In this document: in pieces, positions 35,322 to 44,226 of the stretch | Layout of the letters: each line of letters begins with the position of its first letter | Position numbering within the stretch: the first letter of the stretch is position 1 | DNA from: an uncultured Veillonellaceae bacterium | GTDB lineage: Bacteria; Bacillota; Negativicutes; Selenomonadales; Selenomonadaceae | Reading direction: 5' to 3' | DNA length: 64,000 nucleotides | Assembly (NCBI GenBank): GCA_902785705.1 | Contig: CACZZN010000002.1 | Span: forward strand, 895-64,894 | Translations under genes and position numbers: made by a program | The notes under the pieces: model-generated | Database searches by the model: none | Seen by the model: only the letters and a program-made list of their open reading frames with translations | What the model was told of the DNA's origin: nothing

Positions 35322-35758
35322 CTACCTCCTTTCGGTGTTGCTTCGGATTCTTGTACCTGATCCTCGCTCCCTCCTTTATCCTTACTGACACCCCGAAACT
35401 CATCCGTAATCAGATGAACCATGAACAGCAGATAGAACAGCCAAAAACCTGCCACCACCATGCCGAACACCTCTGCCGAGATCCGAACCGCCGCAAACAG
35501 CACGACAAGCAGCACGGCAAGCCGCAGCACAAGACCCCAAAGCATCTCACGCTTTGCGCCCGAGGCGGAAAGCCCCGCGCTTCTCCAGATTCGATACGCC
35601 ATGGTCCACGCATACACAGCTGCCGCAAAGTAGCCGATGAAAAGCGCACCGATGAGATCCGCCCTGCCGTTTGCCGCCAAGGTGATGACCGCCATCAGCG
35701 TCACGACGCCAAGGCTTTTCAACATGCGTTTCACGGATGCCAATAAAATTCCCTTCAT
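35312..35758 (-). CDS. atpI: ATP synthase I-like subunit
   Basis: 148 residues with four hydrophobic segments (GVVTLMAVITLAANG, DLIGALFIGYFAAAVYAW, LVLRLAVLLVVLFAAVRI, MVVAGFWLFYLLFMVHLI). This is the ATP synthase I chain family, thought to assist c-ring assembly. The start is the ATG at 35758 with GAGGAGGA upstream; the 26 codons before it are noncoding. First gene of the core ATP operon; 145 bp upstream begins a different unit. Confidence 0.85.
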   Translation of the reverse strand: MKGILLASVKRMLKSLGVVTLMAVITLAANGRADLIGALFIGYFAAAVYAWTMAYRIWRSAGLSASGAKREMLWGLVLRLAVLLVVLFAAVRISAEVFGMVVAGFWLFYLLFMVHLITDEFRGVSKDKGGSEDQVQESEATPKGGRCL

Positions 35759-35903
35759 ACTCCTCCTCTGGATGCGCACCGGCACACGCCCACGCCCGCA
35801 AGTCAATGCGGACAGGGAAAACAGCCTGCCATACACCCATCTACTTTATTTCGACAGATTTTCTGATTTCCCTTCTAAACGGAATAAATTTCTATCGGCA
35901 AGT

Positions 35904-37586
35904 TCATGCCCAAACAATCTGCTCTGCTTGTGCCACAGTCTCGACGAGCGTGGCCTTGCATTGGGCTGCTTTGCCTTCATCCTTTTTCTTGACATAGTGG
36001 TTCATGAGCCGCATATAGGAAAGAAGTTTTGCGCTCCTTTCAATTTCCTGAAGATGATCCGCCCGGTCTTCAAAATAGAATTTCAGCAGCAGTTCCCAAA
36101 GCCTGTCCGTCAGCTCCGGGGACATGCCCGTGACCATCTTGTGCCGTTTGAAGCCCGTATCATCGAAGCGGCGATAGCCCACGTAGGTCGCATACAGCGC
36201 GGAAAACTCAAAGATGGGCTGCCCCAGCCCCATGCTGTCCATGTCGATGAGGTAGAGCTCCCCATTGCTGTCCACCATGATGTTCTTGGCATGGCAGTCC
36301 CCATGCACCAGATGATCGTCATCCGGCACGGCCTCCAGCATGGCTTTCAGCTTCTCTGCGCAATCGACGGGAAGATATTCCCCGATCCGCCGCAGCCGTC
36401 TCAGCATCCCATCCCTGCAAGGCTCACCGATGGCATGGCTGCCCGCTCCATCAGCAGAAACCTCATGGATGCTTTTCAGAAGCTGCACCATCATTCTCGC
36501 ATATTCCTCGATGCGATCCGGCCGGTCGTGGATCAGCGCCGCCAATGTCTCTGCCTCCAGCATCTCGTACACAGCGCCGAAGCGGTTCCCCAGACGCACG
36601 ATATCATAGGAAATCGCCGTGGGGATGCCCAGCATGAACACCGCCTTTGCCGCCTCCAGTTCCGTCCGTATCTCTTTCAGCGTGAAATTCTCCCGATAGG
36701 CTTTGATCATCGTATCGCCGTCCATGCGATAGATCTCCCCATTGGCGCCCTCGGACAGCTTCGTGCATCCATCCACAGAGAGCCGCCGCATCATCTTTTC
36801 CGTCGGCATCATCTGGGTGAGTCCCGTCATCTCGAAGATTTCATAGGCTTCCGGCGACACATCCACAAAGGCAATGCTTTTCATGCGCTTGGCAAGTGTC
36901 AGAAAGACCCTGAGGCCCATGCTGGAAATATATCTCAGCCCGACCAGATTCAACGAAAGCGGCTTTTCCGGGTGAAGCCCCCGCAATTCATTAATCTGCG
37001 CCTGCACCGACTTTGCATTGGCAGCATCCATTTCCCCCGCCAGATAGATGACCTGTCCCTCCGCGCCGCAATCCGAATACGCAATGCTCTTATCCTTCGG
37101 ATACTCCCGGGGGATCAGCGTCTGATAATAGTGCCAGAACGCCTGATAAGCCATCGGGTCCGAATGGGCGTAGGGCAGACAGCCCACACTCTCATCGTAT
37201 TCCTTCCGTTCCCTGTACTCCGGCAGTCGAAGCCCTTTCCGCATCAGCGCATAGGCAGAGAGCAGCCGCGCCATGCGCTCGCTGCCATCTGCAAAGAAAT
37301 GATCTGCGATATCTGCATGAAACTCGATAAAGCAGGCTGTTTCCCACGGATTGGAGAGCTCGCCGTGAAAGCGCTCCCAAAGTCTCTCACAGAACCACGA
37401 GAACCTTTCGTCATCCTGTACCGGCTTGCTCACGCCCGCTTGTCCCGCCAGCTGCCCGATCCATGCCCGCAGATCCGCCGCGGATGCAAAACTGTGCTCC
37501 CGCATCTCATAGACAAATGGCAGCGCATCCTTGATATTTTCGGAAATTTCCTGCCGATATGCTTCCATTGAAATCTTTTCTTCCAT
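35904..37586 (-). CDS. multidomain protein: Fic-like domain, STAS domain and APH-type kinase domain
   Basis: 560 residues. Residues about 20-130 resemble a Fic domain; HFFADGSERMAR (96-107) fits the HxFx(D/E)GxxRxxR frame of AMPylating enzymes but has Ser-Glu where Asn-Gly is normal, so activity may be changed. Residues 178-260 form a STAS domain (VIYLAGEMDAANAKSVQAQ, then RYISSMGLRVFLTL with the phosphorylatable Ser position). Residues 275-480 are an aminoglycoside-phosphotransferase-like kinase: SEGANGEIYRM loop, Lys295, catalytic HGDCHAKN (428-435) and metal-binding DMD (448-450). Spo0M/RsbV-like partner switching with a built-in kinase is one reading. It lies between atpZ-like and atpI genes. 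Domain calls are by motif. Confidence 0.7.
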   Translation of the reverse strand: MEEKISMEAYRQEISENIKDALPFVYEMREHSFASAADLRAWIGQLAGQAGVSKPVQDDERFSWFCERLWERFHGELSNPWETACFIEFHADIADHFFADGSERMARLLSAYALMRKGLRLPEYRERKEYDESVGCLPYAHSDPMAYQAFWHYYQTLIPREYPKDKSIAYSDCGAEGQVIYLAGEMDAANAKSVQAQINELRGLHPEKPLSLNLVGLRYISSMGLRVFLTLAKRMKSIAFVDVSPEAYEIFEMTGLTQMMPTEKMMRRLSVDGCTKLSEGANGEIYRMDGDTMIKAYRENFTLKEIRTELEAAKAVFMLGIPTAISYDIVRLGNRFGAVYEMLEAETLAALIHDRPDRIEEYARMMVQLLKSIHEVSADGAGSHAIGEPCRDGMLRRLRRIGEYLPVDCAEKLKAMLEAVPDDDHLVHGDCHAKNIMVDSNGELYLIDMDSMGLGQPIFEFSALYATYVGYRRFDDTGFKRHKMVTGMSPELTDRLWELLLKFYFEDRADHLQEIERSAKLLSYMRLMNHYVKKKDEGKAAQCKATLVETVAQAEQIVWA

Positions 37587-37596
37587 AGCCGCTCTC

Positions 37597-37848
37597 CTAT
37601 ACTGTTCCGCTGTGCTTCAACTGGCGGTACAGGCTGTAAATCGCAATGGGGAAGCCCAGCAGTATCCCTGCAAACTTCCCTTTCATCCCCAGCCCTAAGT
37701 GCTCATCCGCCAGATTCCCCAAATACACACAGATGCCAATCACCGCTGCAAGGTAAATGCCGACGCCTGACAGGAAGGAAAAAGCCTTCCAAGTCTGCCG
37801 CAGCCCCTCATGAGAATCTTTTTCTGTTGCATGCTGCTCTTGCTTCAC
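37597..37848 (-). CDS. AtpZ/AtpI-like small membrane protein
   Basis: 83 residues. A charged N-terminus (ATEKDSHEGLRQTWKAFS) and two transmembrane helices (FLSGVGIYLAAVIGICVYL; KFAGILLGFPIAIYSLYRQL). Fits the AtpZ family, which with AtpI forms a c-ring assembly or ion-uptake complex in some bacteria. The start GTG at 37848 is preceded by GAGGTG; a GTG nine bases earlier is also possible. Eleven bases before the STAS/kinase gene. Confidence 0.7.
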   Translation of the reverse strand: MKQEQHATEKDSHEGLRQTWKAFSFLSGVGIYLAAVIGICVYLGNLADEHLGLGMKGKFAGILLGFPIAIYSLYRQLKHSGTV

Positions 37849-37880
37849 CTGCTTCACCTCAATACACAAATACCACAAAA

Positions 37881-37902
37881 GCCGCGGCATCACAACCGCG
37901 GC
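37881..37902 (-). terminator. terminator after wecB
   Basis: GCCGCGG (37881-37887) pairs with CCGCGGC (37896-37902); on the minus strand it is followed by TTTTGTG. It ends the long envelope cluster before the atpZ-like gene. Confidence 0.75.
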
Positions 37903-37915
37903 TGCTGTTTGCGTT

Positions 37916-39079
37916 TTAGCGTGCCATGAACACTTCCGGCCGCTCCTTGGCAAAGCCGAAATGGTAAAGAATGCCCTGAACGATGCGCTCGGATGCCTTG
38001 CCGTCGCCGTAGGGATTGCAGGAACCCGCCATGCGGTCGTACTCTTTTTGATCCGTCAGCAGACGCTTTGCCTCTTCATAGACACGATCCCGTTCCGTCC
38101 CTATGAGCTTGACCGTACCGGCCGCCACGGCTTCCGGACGCTCCGTCGTATCCCGCAGCACCAGAACCGGTTTGCCGAGAGCCGGCGCCTCCTCCTGCAC
38201 CCCACCCGAATCCGTCAGAATCAAATGGGAACGATGCATGAGATTCGCGAAAGGCTCATAGTCCAACGGATCGATCAGATGCACCTTTTCCAGCCCGCCA
38301 AGTTCCTCATTGACCACTTCGCGCACCTTCGGATTCTTATGGACAGGGAACACGATCTCCACATCCTCGAATTCCTCGGTCAGCTGCTTGAGCGCCTTAT
38401 AGACGTGCCGCATAGGCGCACCCAGATTTTCGCGGCGATGCGTCGTCACAAGGATCATGCGCTTTCCCGTGAAATCCAAATCGTGCAGGAAAAAGTTCTC
38501 AAACTCAAAATCATCCCGCACCGTCTGATGCAGCGCATCAATGACCGTATTGCCCGTCACGAAGATCCGCTCTGACGGCACATTCTCCTTCCGAAGATTC
38601 GCCTCGGAAGTATCCGTCGGCGCAAAGTGCAGATCCGCAATCGCCCCGGTGAGCTTGCGGTTCATTTCCTCCGGAAAAGGCGAATACTTGTTGCCGGTCC
38701 GAAGTCCTGCCTCCACATGCCCTACCGCAATCTGATGATAATAGGCCGCCAGCGCCCCCGCAAAGGTGGTTGTCGTATCGCCATGCACCAGCACAATATC
38801 CGGCTGCTCCTGCGCCAGGACCTCATCCAGGCCGTTCATCGCCCTGCTGGTAATATCGAAGAGCGTCTGCCCTGCCGCCATGATGTCCAGATCATAGTCA
38901 GGGTGAATGTGAAAGAGATGCAGCACCTGATCCAGCATCTCCCTATGCTGGGCGGTCACTGCAACGACGGGAAGGATGGCATCCGGATGCTTTTGCAGTT
39001 CCAGCACGACAGGCGCCATCTTGATTGCCTCGGGACGCGTCCCGAATACCGTCATGACCTTGATTTTCTTGTTACCCAT
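37916..39079 (-). CDS. wecB: UDP-N-acetylglucosamine 2-epimerase (non-hydrolysing)
   Basis: 387 residues. Signature residues of WecB/MnaA: KVMTVFGTRPEAIKMAPVV at the N-terminus, VHGDTTTTFAGALAAYY, VGHVEAGLRTG, and TDSGGVQEEAPALGKPVLVLRD near residue 290. It interconverts UDP-GlcNAc and UDP-ManNAc for surface polysaccharide. Follows the tagO/wecA-like gene in the same unit, which supports a joint role in polysaccharide linkage units. Confidence 0.96.
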   Translation of the reverse strand: MGNKKIKVMTVFGTRPEAIKMAPVVLELQKHPDAILPVVAVTAQHREMLDQVLHLFHIHPDYDLDIMAAGQTLFDITSRAMNGLDEVLAQEQPDIVLVHGDTTTTFAGALAAYYHQIAVGHVEAGLRTGNKYSPFPEEMNRKLTGAIADLHFAPTDTSEANLRKENVPSERIFVTGNTVIDALHQTVRDDFEFENFFLHDLDFTGKRMILVTTHRRENLGAPMRHVYKALKQLTEEFEDVEIVFPVHKNPKVREVVNEELGGLEKVHLIDPLDYEPFANLMHRSHLILTDSGGVQEEAPALGKPVLVLRDTTERPEAVAAGTVKLIGTERDRVYEEAKRLLTDQKEYDRMAGSCNPYGDGKASERIVQGILYHFGFAKERPEVFMAR

Positions 39080-39107
39080 AGCAAGGAAGTTCTCCTTTCC
39101 AAATCAC

Positions 39108-40157
39108 TCAACGCCGCACCGGCTGGTTCATGCGGAGGATTCCGATTTTCTTCGCACCGAACAGCACCGCCGCAACCACCAACCCGACAATCAGAATCGC
39201 GAACTGTGGGCTCACTTCGGTCAGCGCGACGGCACTCAAACCGAGCAGCGCACTGATCACATACATGAGCAGCACCGCCTGCCGCTGCGTAAAGCCCAAA
39301 TCCAAAAGCCGATGGTGCAAATGCCCCTTATCCGGCTTGAAGATCGGCACGCCTCCGCGATAGCGCCGCACAATCGCAAAGGCCGTATCCAGAATGGGAA
39401 GCCCCAAGGCGAGAATCGGCACAATCAGCGCAATCGTCGCGGCGCATTTCACCGCGCCAATGATGGAAATCCCTGCCAGCATATAGCCTAGGAACATACT
39501 GCCCGAATCCCCCATAAAGATGCGGGCCGGATTGAAATTGTAGTAGAGGAATCCCATTGCCGCTCCCGCCAGCGCCGCGGTCAGGACAGCCACCAGCATG
39601 ATATCCTGCTGCAAGGCAACGAGAAAGATCGTAATGCAGGCAATCGTCGAAACACCTGCCGCCAGCCCATCCAGCCCGTCAATGAGATTCACCGTATTGG
39701 TCAATCCCACAATCCAGAAAATCGTCGCAGGAATCGCCATGAATTCCAGGAACAGATAGTCCCCAAAAGGGTCCGTAATAAAGTCGATCCGCACATCGAA
39801 CACAACGACCAAGACGGTGGCTGCGATGATCTGCCCCACCAGCTTCACCTTTGCGGGAAGATTCTTATAGTCGTCAATAATCCCCAATAACACAATAAGA
39901 GATCCCCCGAACAAAAGCCCGATCAGCTCATGGGAAACCTCCTCCGTCAGCACATTCATCGACATGACAACCAGCATGCCTGCCATAAAGGCTATGTAGA
40001 TCCCGATCCCGCCAATCCGTGGAATCGGCTTTTTATGCACCTTGCGCGCATCTGGTGCATCCATTGCCCCCGTTTTCGCCGCAAACAGGATCACGCCCGG
40101 CGTTACCACGAGCGCCGCGCCAATGGCAATCAAAAACGCCAACATATAATTCGGCAT
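39108..40157 (-). CDS. polyprenyl-phosphate GlcNAc-1-phosphate transferase (WecA/TagO-like)
   Basis: 349 residues and about 11 transmembrane helices. Asp-rich loops of the MraY/WecA family: GIIDDYKNLPAKVKLVGQ, NLIDGLDGLAAG, FMGDSGSMFLGY and PDKGHLHHRLLDLG, the last the GlcNAc-type carbohydrate-recognition motif rather than the MurNAc-pentapeptide type. It loads the lipid carrier with GlcNAc-1-P to start O-antigen or wall polysaccharide. The start ATG at 40157 follows GAGGTG. Confidence 0.92.
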   Translation of the reverse strand: MPNYMLAFLIAIGAALVVTPGVILFAAKTGAMDAPDARKVHKKPIPRIGGIGIYIAFMAGMLVVMSMNVLTEEVSHELIGLLFGGSLIVLLGIIDDYKNLPAKVKLVGQIIAATVLVVVFDVRIDFITDPFGDYLFLEFMAIPATIFWIVGLTNTVNLIDGLDGLAAGVSTIACITIFLVALQQDIMLVAVLTAALAGAAMGFLYYNFNPARIFMGDSGSMFLGYMLAGISIIGAVKCAATIALIVPILALGLPILDTAFAIVRRYRGGVPIFKPDKGHLHHRLLDLGFTQRQAVLLMYVISALLGLSAVALTEVSPQFAILIVGLVVAAVLFGAKKIGILRMNQPVRR

Positions 40158-40234
40158 CAAAACCGCACCTCTCTTTACCCTCGCAACACCTCCTCATTTT
40201 ACCGCAGCGCCTATCAACTGTCAACCAATATGTT

Positions 40235-40699
40235 TCAATCGTGTATCTCCTCGGGCGGGCACCTCACAATGCTTCCATCGGTTTCATAGTAAACCACCTT
40301 CGCAAGCCTGGCGTTCCGCAGCATCCTTCGGCAGAGCAGGCACGGTTTCCCCGAGGCCAGCGTCCCGTCCGCGTTATATCCGACAATATAGGCTGTTGCG
40401 CCCTCCATTTTCACGGGATCCGCATTGATGATGGCATTCTGCTCCGCGTGCACCGCCACGCAGAGCTCGTAATTCTGCCCCTTCGGCACCTTCAGCCGCT
40501 CGCGCTCGCAGATGCCCGTATCGATGCAGTTCGCCTCGCCGCGGGGCGCTCCGTTGTAGCCCGTGCTGATGATGATCCTATCTTTCACGATGATCGCGCC
40601 ATAGCGCCTTCTGAGGCAAGTCGCCCTGCGCCCCACGGCTCTCGCGATATCCAGAAAATACGCATCCCAATCCGGCCGAAGCTGCTTTTCCTGTGCCAT
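40235..40699 (-). CDS. dCMP deaminase family protein (ComE operon protein 2-like)
   Basis: 154 residues. The zinc-deaminase motifs HAEQNAI and PCLLCRRML are present, with TGYNGAPRGEANC as in dCMP deaminases and ComEB. It would convert dCMP to dUMP for thymidylate synthesis. I choose the ATG at 40699 (GGAG upstream); the GTG three codons earlier is an alternative. Its start overlaps the end of the YqgF-like gene. Confidence 0.9.
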   Translation of the reverse strand: MAQEKQLRPDWDAYFLDIARAVGRRATCLRRRYGAIIVKDRIIISTGYNGAPRGEANCIDTGICERERLKVPKGQNYELCVAVHAEQNAIINADPVKMEGATAYIVGYNADGTLASGKPCLLCRRMLRNARLAKVVYYETDGSIVRCPPEEIHD

Positions 40700-40704
40700 C
40701 CGTT

Positions 40705-41124
40705 TCACTCTCCGTTTTCAAGATACCTTCTCGCCAAAATCACTGCCACGAAATCATCCACCGGAACCGGCGGAACCTGCATCGTGGTCGGCAGTATCCG
40801 CCTCCAACCCGTCGGCGGATGTTCTTTCCAATATGCTGCCTTTGCCATTTCCGTCGTGCGGTATTCATCCACGACCTTGACCTCAAGTCCGGGCAGGGAA
40901 GCGTGGATACGGCTCTGTGCCTGGCCGCTGGTCGTCCCGTTTCCCAAGAGCAGGATTTCCGGCGCGTAGCTTTCCCTTGCCTGCCGCAACTCCTGCTCAA
41001 GCCGCCGCGTCTCAATGACCTTCTGCAGCAGGACCTTCCCGTCTTCCGCCAGCACTGCCATGCCGCATTTATCACGTCCGGGATCGATGGCGGCTATCCT
41101 TTTCACATCATGAAGCTTTGCCAC
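40705..41124 (-). CDS. YqgF/RuvX-like RNase H-fold nuclease
   Basis: About 139 residues. RIAAIDPGRDKCGMAVL supplies the DxGxxxxG motif of RuvC-like folds, with Glu at the ETRRLEQE turn, LLGNGTTSG and a late Asp in PVPVDDFVAVI. It resembles YqgF-family proteins in pre-16S rRNA processing, but the chromosomal ruvX is usually elsewhere, so this may be a divergent paralogue. The start GTG at 41124 is a choice among several; it overlaps the DUF3084 gene. Confidence 0.65.
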   Translation of the reverse strand: MAKLHDVKRIAAIDPGRDKCGMAVLAEDGKVLLQKVIETRRLEQELRQARESYAPEILLLGNGTTSGQAQSRIHASLPGLEVKVVDEYRTTEMAKAAYWKEHPPTGWRRILPTTMQVPPVPVDDFVAVILARRYLENGE

Positions 41125-42349
41125 TGTTTTCCACGCCCTCCAGCTTAACATTCAAGCGCAAGGGACCAAGCGCATCGGTTGCACCCCGTGCATAGGCCGA
41201 AATCACCACATCCCCTTGCATCTGCTGCAGGGACTGGACCAGCTCAAAGAACGTCTCGCCATCCATAACGCCCACGGAGCCTCGAATCGGATCCGGCAGG
41301 ATGCCCTTTGCCGTCGCCGCTGCATTGACCTCGGAAAGGAATGCCATCACGACCTGCTCCGCGTCCTTCTCATCCTTGATTCGATAGGTCTGTGCCGTAA
41401 TGAATTCATTGTCCTCGTAGATCGTGCGGTTCGGATAAAGCTCCAGCTTTGCGCGCACCGGCTCGCCTCTGACCAGATTTCCCGCCGCGACCACACGCAC
41501 GACCATATCCTGAGAGCTTTCCGAAATGGTTTTGATGGCCGACTCCAGTTCCGGCTGATAAATCCAAAGATCCTCATCGGACGCATTCTCGCCCAGCCGC
41601 GCCGAAACATTGCGCATAGCAAGCTGTGCCATGGATGCCATATCCTCTGCTATCGACGCCTCCGACTGCTCGCTCTGCACCACGCCGCTGGCAAGCACTT
41701 CGCCTGCGCGGAAGGTGATGTCTCCCTCGCGGATCGTGATCAGGCCCTCCCGCAGCTGCTGCGTCCGTTCCTCCAGCTCCGCATTCTCGGCAAGCAGCTG
41801 TTCCTTTTCCGCAGCCAACGCCTCATTGTTCGCCGCAAGCTCGTCGTTCATCCTCGCCAGCTCATCATTGCGGGCCGTGAGCTCCGTCTTGGCTTCCTCC
41901 AACTGGCGGTTGCCCTCCTTCAGCCGCTCGGATTCCTGCTGCAATGCTTCCTGCTCCTGCTTCAGCTTTTCCTGCTCCGCTTTCATCTTCTCGATTTCCA
42001 GCTTGGACTGATAGAGGTCATCCTTGGCTTTTTCCTGCTCCGCCTTTGCCACGGACAGTTCTCTGGACGCATCCACCAGATCCTTGCGCGTCGCTTCCAT
42101 ATTCGCATGAAGCTGCTCCATGCCAAAAAGCGCGGTGCGCACATTTTCCGAGGTCGCGGCCATGACGCCAAAGGTCAGCGTGGTGATGCAGATGCCCGTG
42201 AAAATCGTGATGATAATGGAGGTATGCCTTGGCCGCAAGCCGAAGATCGACAGCCTCTTTTTCCCGATCTTCGTGCCCAGCCGGTCACCGATGAATGCAA
42301 TCACGCCGCCCGTCACCACAAGCACCGCAATCAAATAAACGCCATACAT
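41108..42349 (-). CDS. DUF3084 membrane-anchored coiled-coil protein
   Basis: 413 residues. Two transmembrane helices near the N-terminus (YLIAVLVVTGGVIAFIG and IITIFTGICITTLTFGVMAA) with GDRLGTKIGKKRLSIFGLRPRHTSII between them, the signature of DUF3084. Residues 75-215 are a long Glu/Lys/Leu coiled coil, followed by a globular C-terminal domain with ITFRAGEVLA. Function unknown; in Negativicutes it is found in the outer-membrane cluster, so an envelope-spanning or tether role is plausible. Acidic. Confidence 0.8.
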   Translation of the reverse strand: MYGVYLIAVLVVTGGVIAFIGDRLGTKIGKKRLSIFGLRPRHTSIIITIFTGICITTLTFGVMAATSENVRTALFGMEQLHANMEATRKDLVDASRELSVAKAEQEKAKDDLYQSKLEIEKMKAEQEKLKQEQEALQQESERLKEGNRQLEEAKTELTARNDELARMNDELAANNEALAAEKEQLLAENAELEERTQQLREGLITIREGDITFRAGEVLASGVVQSEQSEASIAEDMASMAQLAMRNVSARLGENASDEDLWIYQPELESAIKTISESSQDMVVRVVAAGNLVRGEPVRAKLELYPNRTIYEDNEFITAQTYRIKDEKDAEQVVMAFLSEVNAAATAKGILPDPIRGSVGVMDGETFFELVQSLQQMQGDVVISAYARGATDALGPLRLNVKLEGVENSGKAS

Positions 42350-42367
42350 AGTCCATTCCCTCCAATA

Positions 42368-43462
42368 TCAGTGGGACGCACGGCGCATCAGCACCGTCCC
42401 CGCGACCAGTCCAATGATGTTCGGAATCCAGACCGCCAGAATCGGCGTCACGACTCCGCCGCGCCCCAAGGCATTCGCCATGGTCATTGCCGCATAATAC
42501 AGGAAAATGATGATAACGCTCATCGCAAAGCCCATGGATGAGCTGTTCCGCGTGGGCTGAAGCCCCAGCGGGATGCCGATCAGCGCAAAGATCAGGCTGG
42601 CCATCGGCACCGTAATGCGCTGATACAGCTCCGTCTCGATCTCATTGGTATTGACAAACTGTGTCTGCATGATACGGATCTGCTCCTTCAGCTCCTTCAT
42701 GGTCATTTCATCCAGACGCTTCTGCGCACGCACGATCTGGCGCGGCCCCGCCGAAATCGGCAGCGTCTGCGAGCGGAAATGCATGGTATGCATGGTCTGC
42801 TGATCCGTCACATCGTAAATGATTCCGTTGTAAAGCGTCCACGTCTCATTTCGCCACTCCGCATATTCCGCGTTCTCCACATGCGCCACGCGGCCTTCCG
42901 CGTCATACTCCTGCAGTGTCACACCGTGCATCGTCTCCGTCTCGGAGACGTAATCCCTTGCATAGATCAGCTTCTGTATCCTTCCCTCATGGATTTCCTT
43001 GAAAATCAGATGCTCCTGGGATTTCATCTCCACATTGCCGCGGATTTCATAATTGAGCACATTGTTGTAGGAGGTATTCGCCCAGGGAACCACATATTCG
43101 TTGAACGCGATCGCGCAGATGCTCACGATGCACCCCAGCAGGATCGCAGGCGCCGCAATGCGCGAAAACCCGATGCCGCAGGACTTCATCGCCGTGATCT
43201 CGCTGGAGCTCGAAAGGCGCCCGAAGGTCAGCAGGACCGCCAAAAGCATGGACATGGGAAACGTCCAGATGATGATCCCCGGCAGCCCATAGACAAAAAT
43301 CTTGACAACAGACGCAAGCGATGCCCCATAATCCGTGATGTATTCCGCAATGCGGAACAAAGTGCCGGATCCGATGAACACCGCCGAAAACGCGCAGATG
43401 CCAAACACGAAGGTCAGCACGACTTCGCGGAAAATGTATTTGTCCAAAATCCGAATATGCAT
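42368..43462 (-). CDS. LptF/LptG family LPS-export permease
   Basis: 364 residues. Three N-terminal transmembrane helices (IFREVVLTFVFGICAFSAVFIG, VFVYGLPGIIIWTFPMSMLLAVLLTFG-like region, IAAPAILLGCIVSICAIAF), a periplasmic jellyroll region (about 145-270) with the oily-groove type strands, and three C-terminal helices, matching LptF/LptG. It pairs with LptB and hands LPS to LptC. Only one such gene occurs here; an LptF/G heterodimer partner must be elsewhere, or this protein forms a homodimer. The start ATG at 43462 follows GAGGAG. Confidence 0.88.
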   Translation of the reverse strand: MHIRILDKYIFREVVLTFVFGICAFSAVFIGSGTLFRIAEYITDYGASLASVVKIFVYGLPGIIIWTFPMSMLLAVLLTFGRLSSSSEITAMKSCGIGFSRIAAPAILLGCIVSICAIAFNEYVVPWANTSYNNVLNYEIRGNVEMKSQEHLIFKEIHEGRIQKLIYARDYVSETETMHGVTLQEYDAEGRVAHVENAEYAEWRNETWTLYNGIIYDVTDQQTMHTMHFRSQTLPISAGPRQIVRAQKRLDEMTMKELKEQIRIMQTQFVNTNEIETELYQRITVPMASLIFALIGIPLGLQPTRNSSSMGFAMSVIIIFLYYAAMTMANALGRGGVVTPILAVWIPNIIGLVAGTVLMRRASH

Positions 43463-43475
43463 CAGTGCCTCTCCT

Positions 43476-44195
43476 CTACAACGTAAAGTTGTTGCCCAAA
43501 TAAAACTTCTTCGCAATCGGGCTGTTCGCGATGGTATTGCTGTCGCCTTCCAGCAGGATCTCCCCGTTATTCAGGATATAGGCGCGATCCACGATATGGA
43601 GCGTTTCCCTGACATTGTGGTCCGTGATGAGGATTCCCATGCCGCGCTGCCTGAGATACTGCACGATTTCCTGGATATCCGCCACCGCAAGCGGATCGAC
43701 GCCCGCAAAGGGTTCGTCCAGCAAGATGAACTGCGGCTCCAGCGCCAGGCAGCGCGCAATCTCGACGCGCCGGCGCTCGCCCCCGGAAAGCTCCGTTCCC
43801 TTCCGATCCCGCACATGCCCGATGTGGAATTCTTCCAGCAGCGACATGAACCGATTTTTCTGCTCCGCCTTGGAAAGATCCATCGTCTCCAGAATCGCCA
43901 TGATATTCTCTTCCACCGTAAGTTTGCGGAAAATGGACGCCTCCTGCGTCAGATAGCTGATGCCCAGTGCAGCCCGCCGATTCATGGGGAGGTGCGTGAT
44001 ATTGATGTCCGAAAGATAGACATCCCCCGAGTTGGGCTTTTCCAGTCCGACAATCATGTAGAAGGTCGTGGTCTTGCCCGCACCGTTCGGCCCCAGCAGC
44101 CCCACGATCTCCCCTTTTTGCACACGCAGGGAGACGCGATCCACTACCGTCCGCTTCTTGAATCTCTTGACCAGATTCTTTGCCTCGATATGCAA
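43476..44195 (-). CDS. lptB: LPS export ABC transporter ATPase LptB
   Basis: 239 residues. ABC ATPase with Walker A GPNGAGKTT (about 35-43), Q-loop, signature LSGGERRRVEIARCLAL, Walker B FILLDEPFAGVDPLAV and switch His in LITDHNVRET. The sequence after Walker B (VDPLAVADIQEIVQYL) is typical of LptB. The start is a TTG at 44195, with AAGGGGG nine bases upstream. Between lptA and lptF/G, as expected. Confidence 0.95.
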   Translation of the reverse strand: MHIEAKNLVKRFKKRTVVDRVSLRVQKGEIVGLLGPNGAGKTTTFYMIVGLEKPNSGDVYLSDINITHLPMNRRAALGISYLTQEASIFRKLTVEENIMAILETMDLSKAEQKNRFMSLLEEFHIGHVRDRKGTELSGGERRRVEIARCLALEPQFILLDEPFAGVDPLAVADIQEIVQYLRQRGMGILITDHNVRETLHIVDRAYILNNGEILLEGDSNTIANSPIAKKFYLGNNFTL

Positions 44196-44226
44196 GATGC
44201 CATCCCCCTTAAAAGATACTGCTCTA

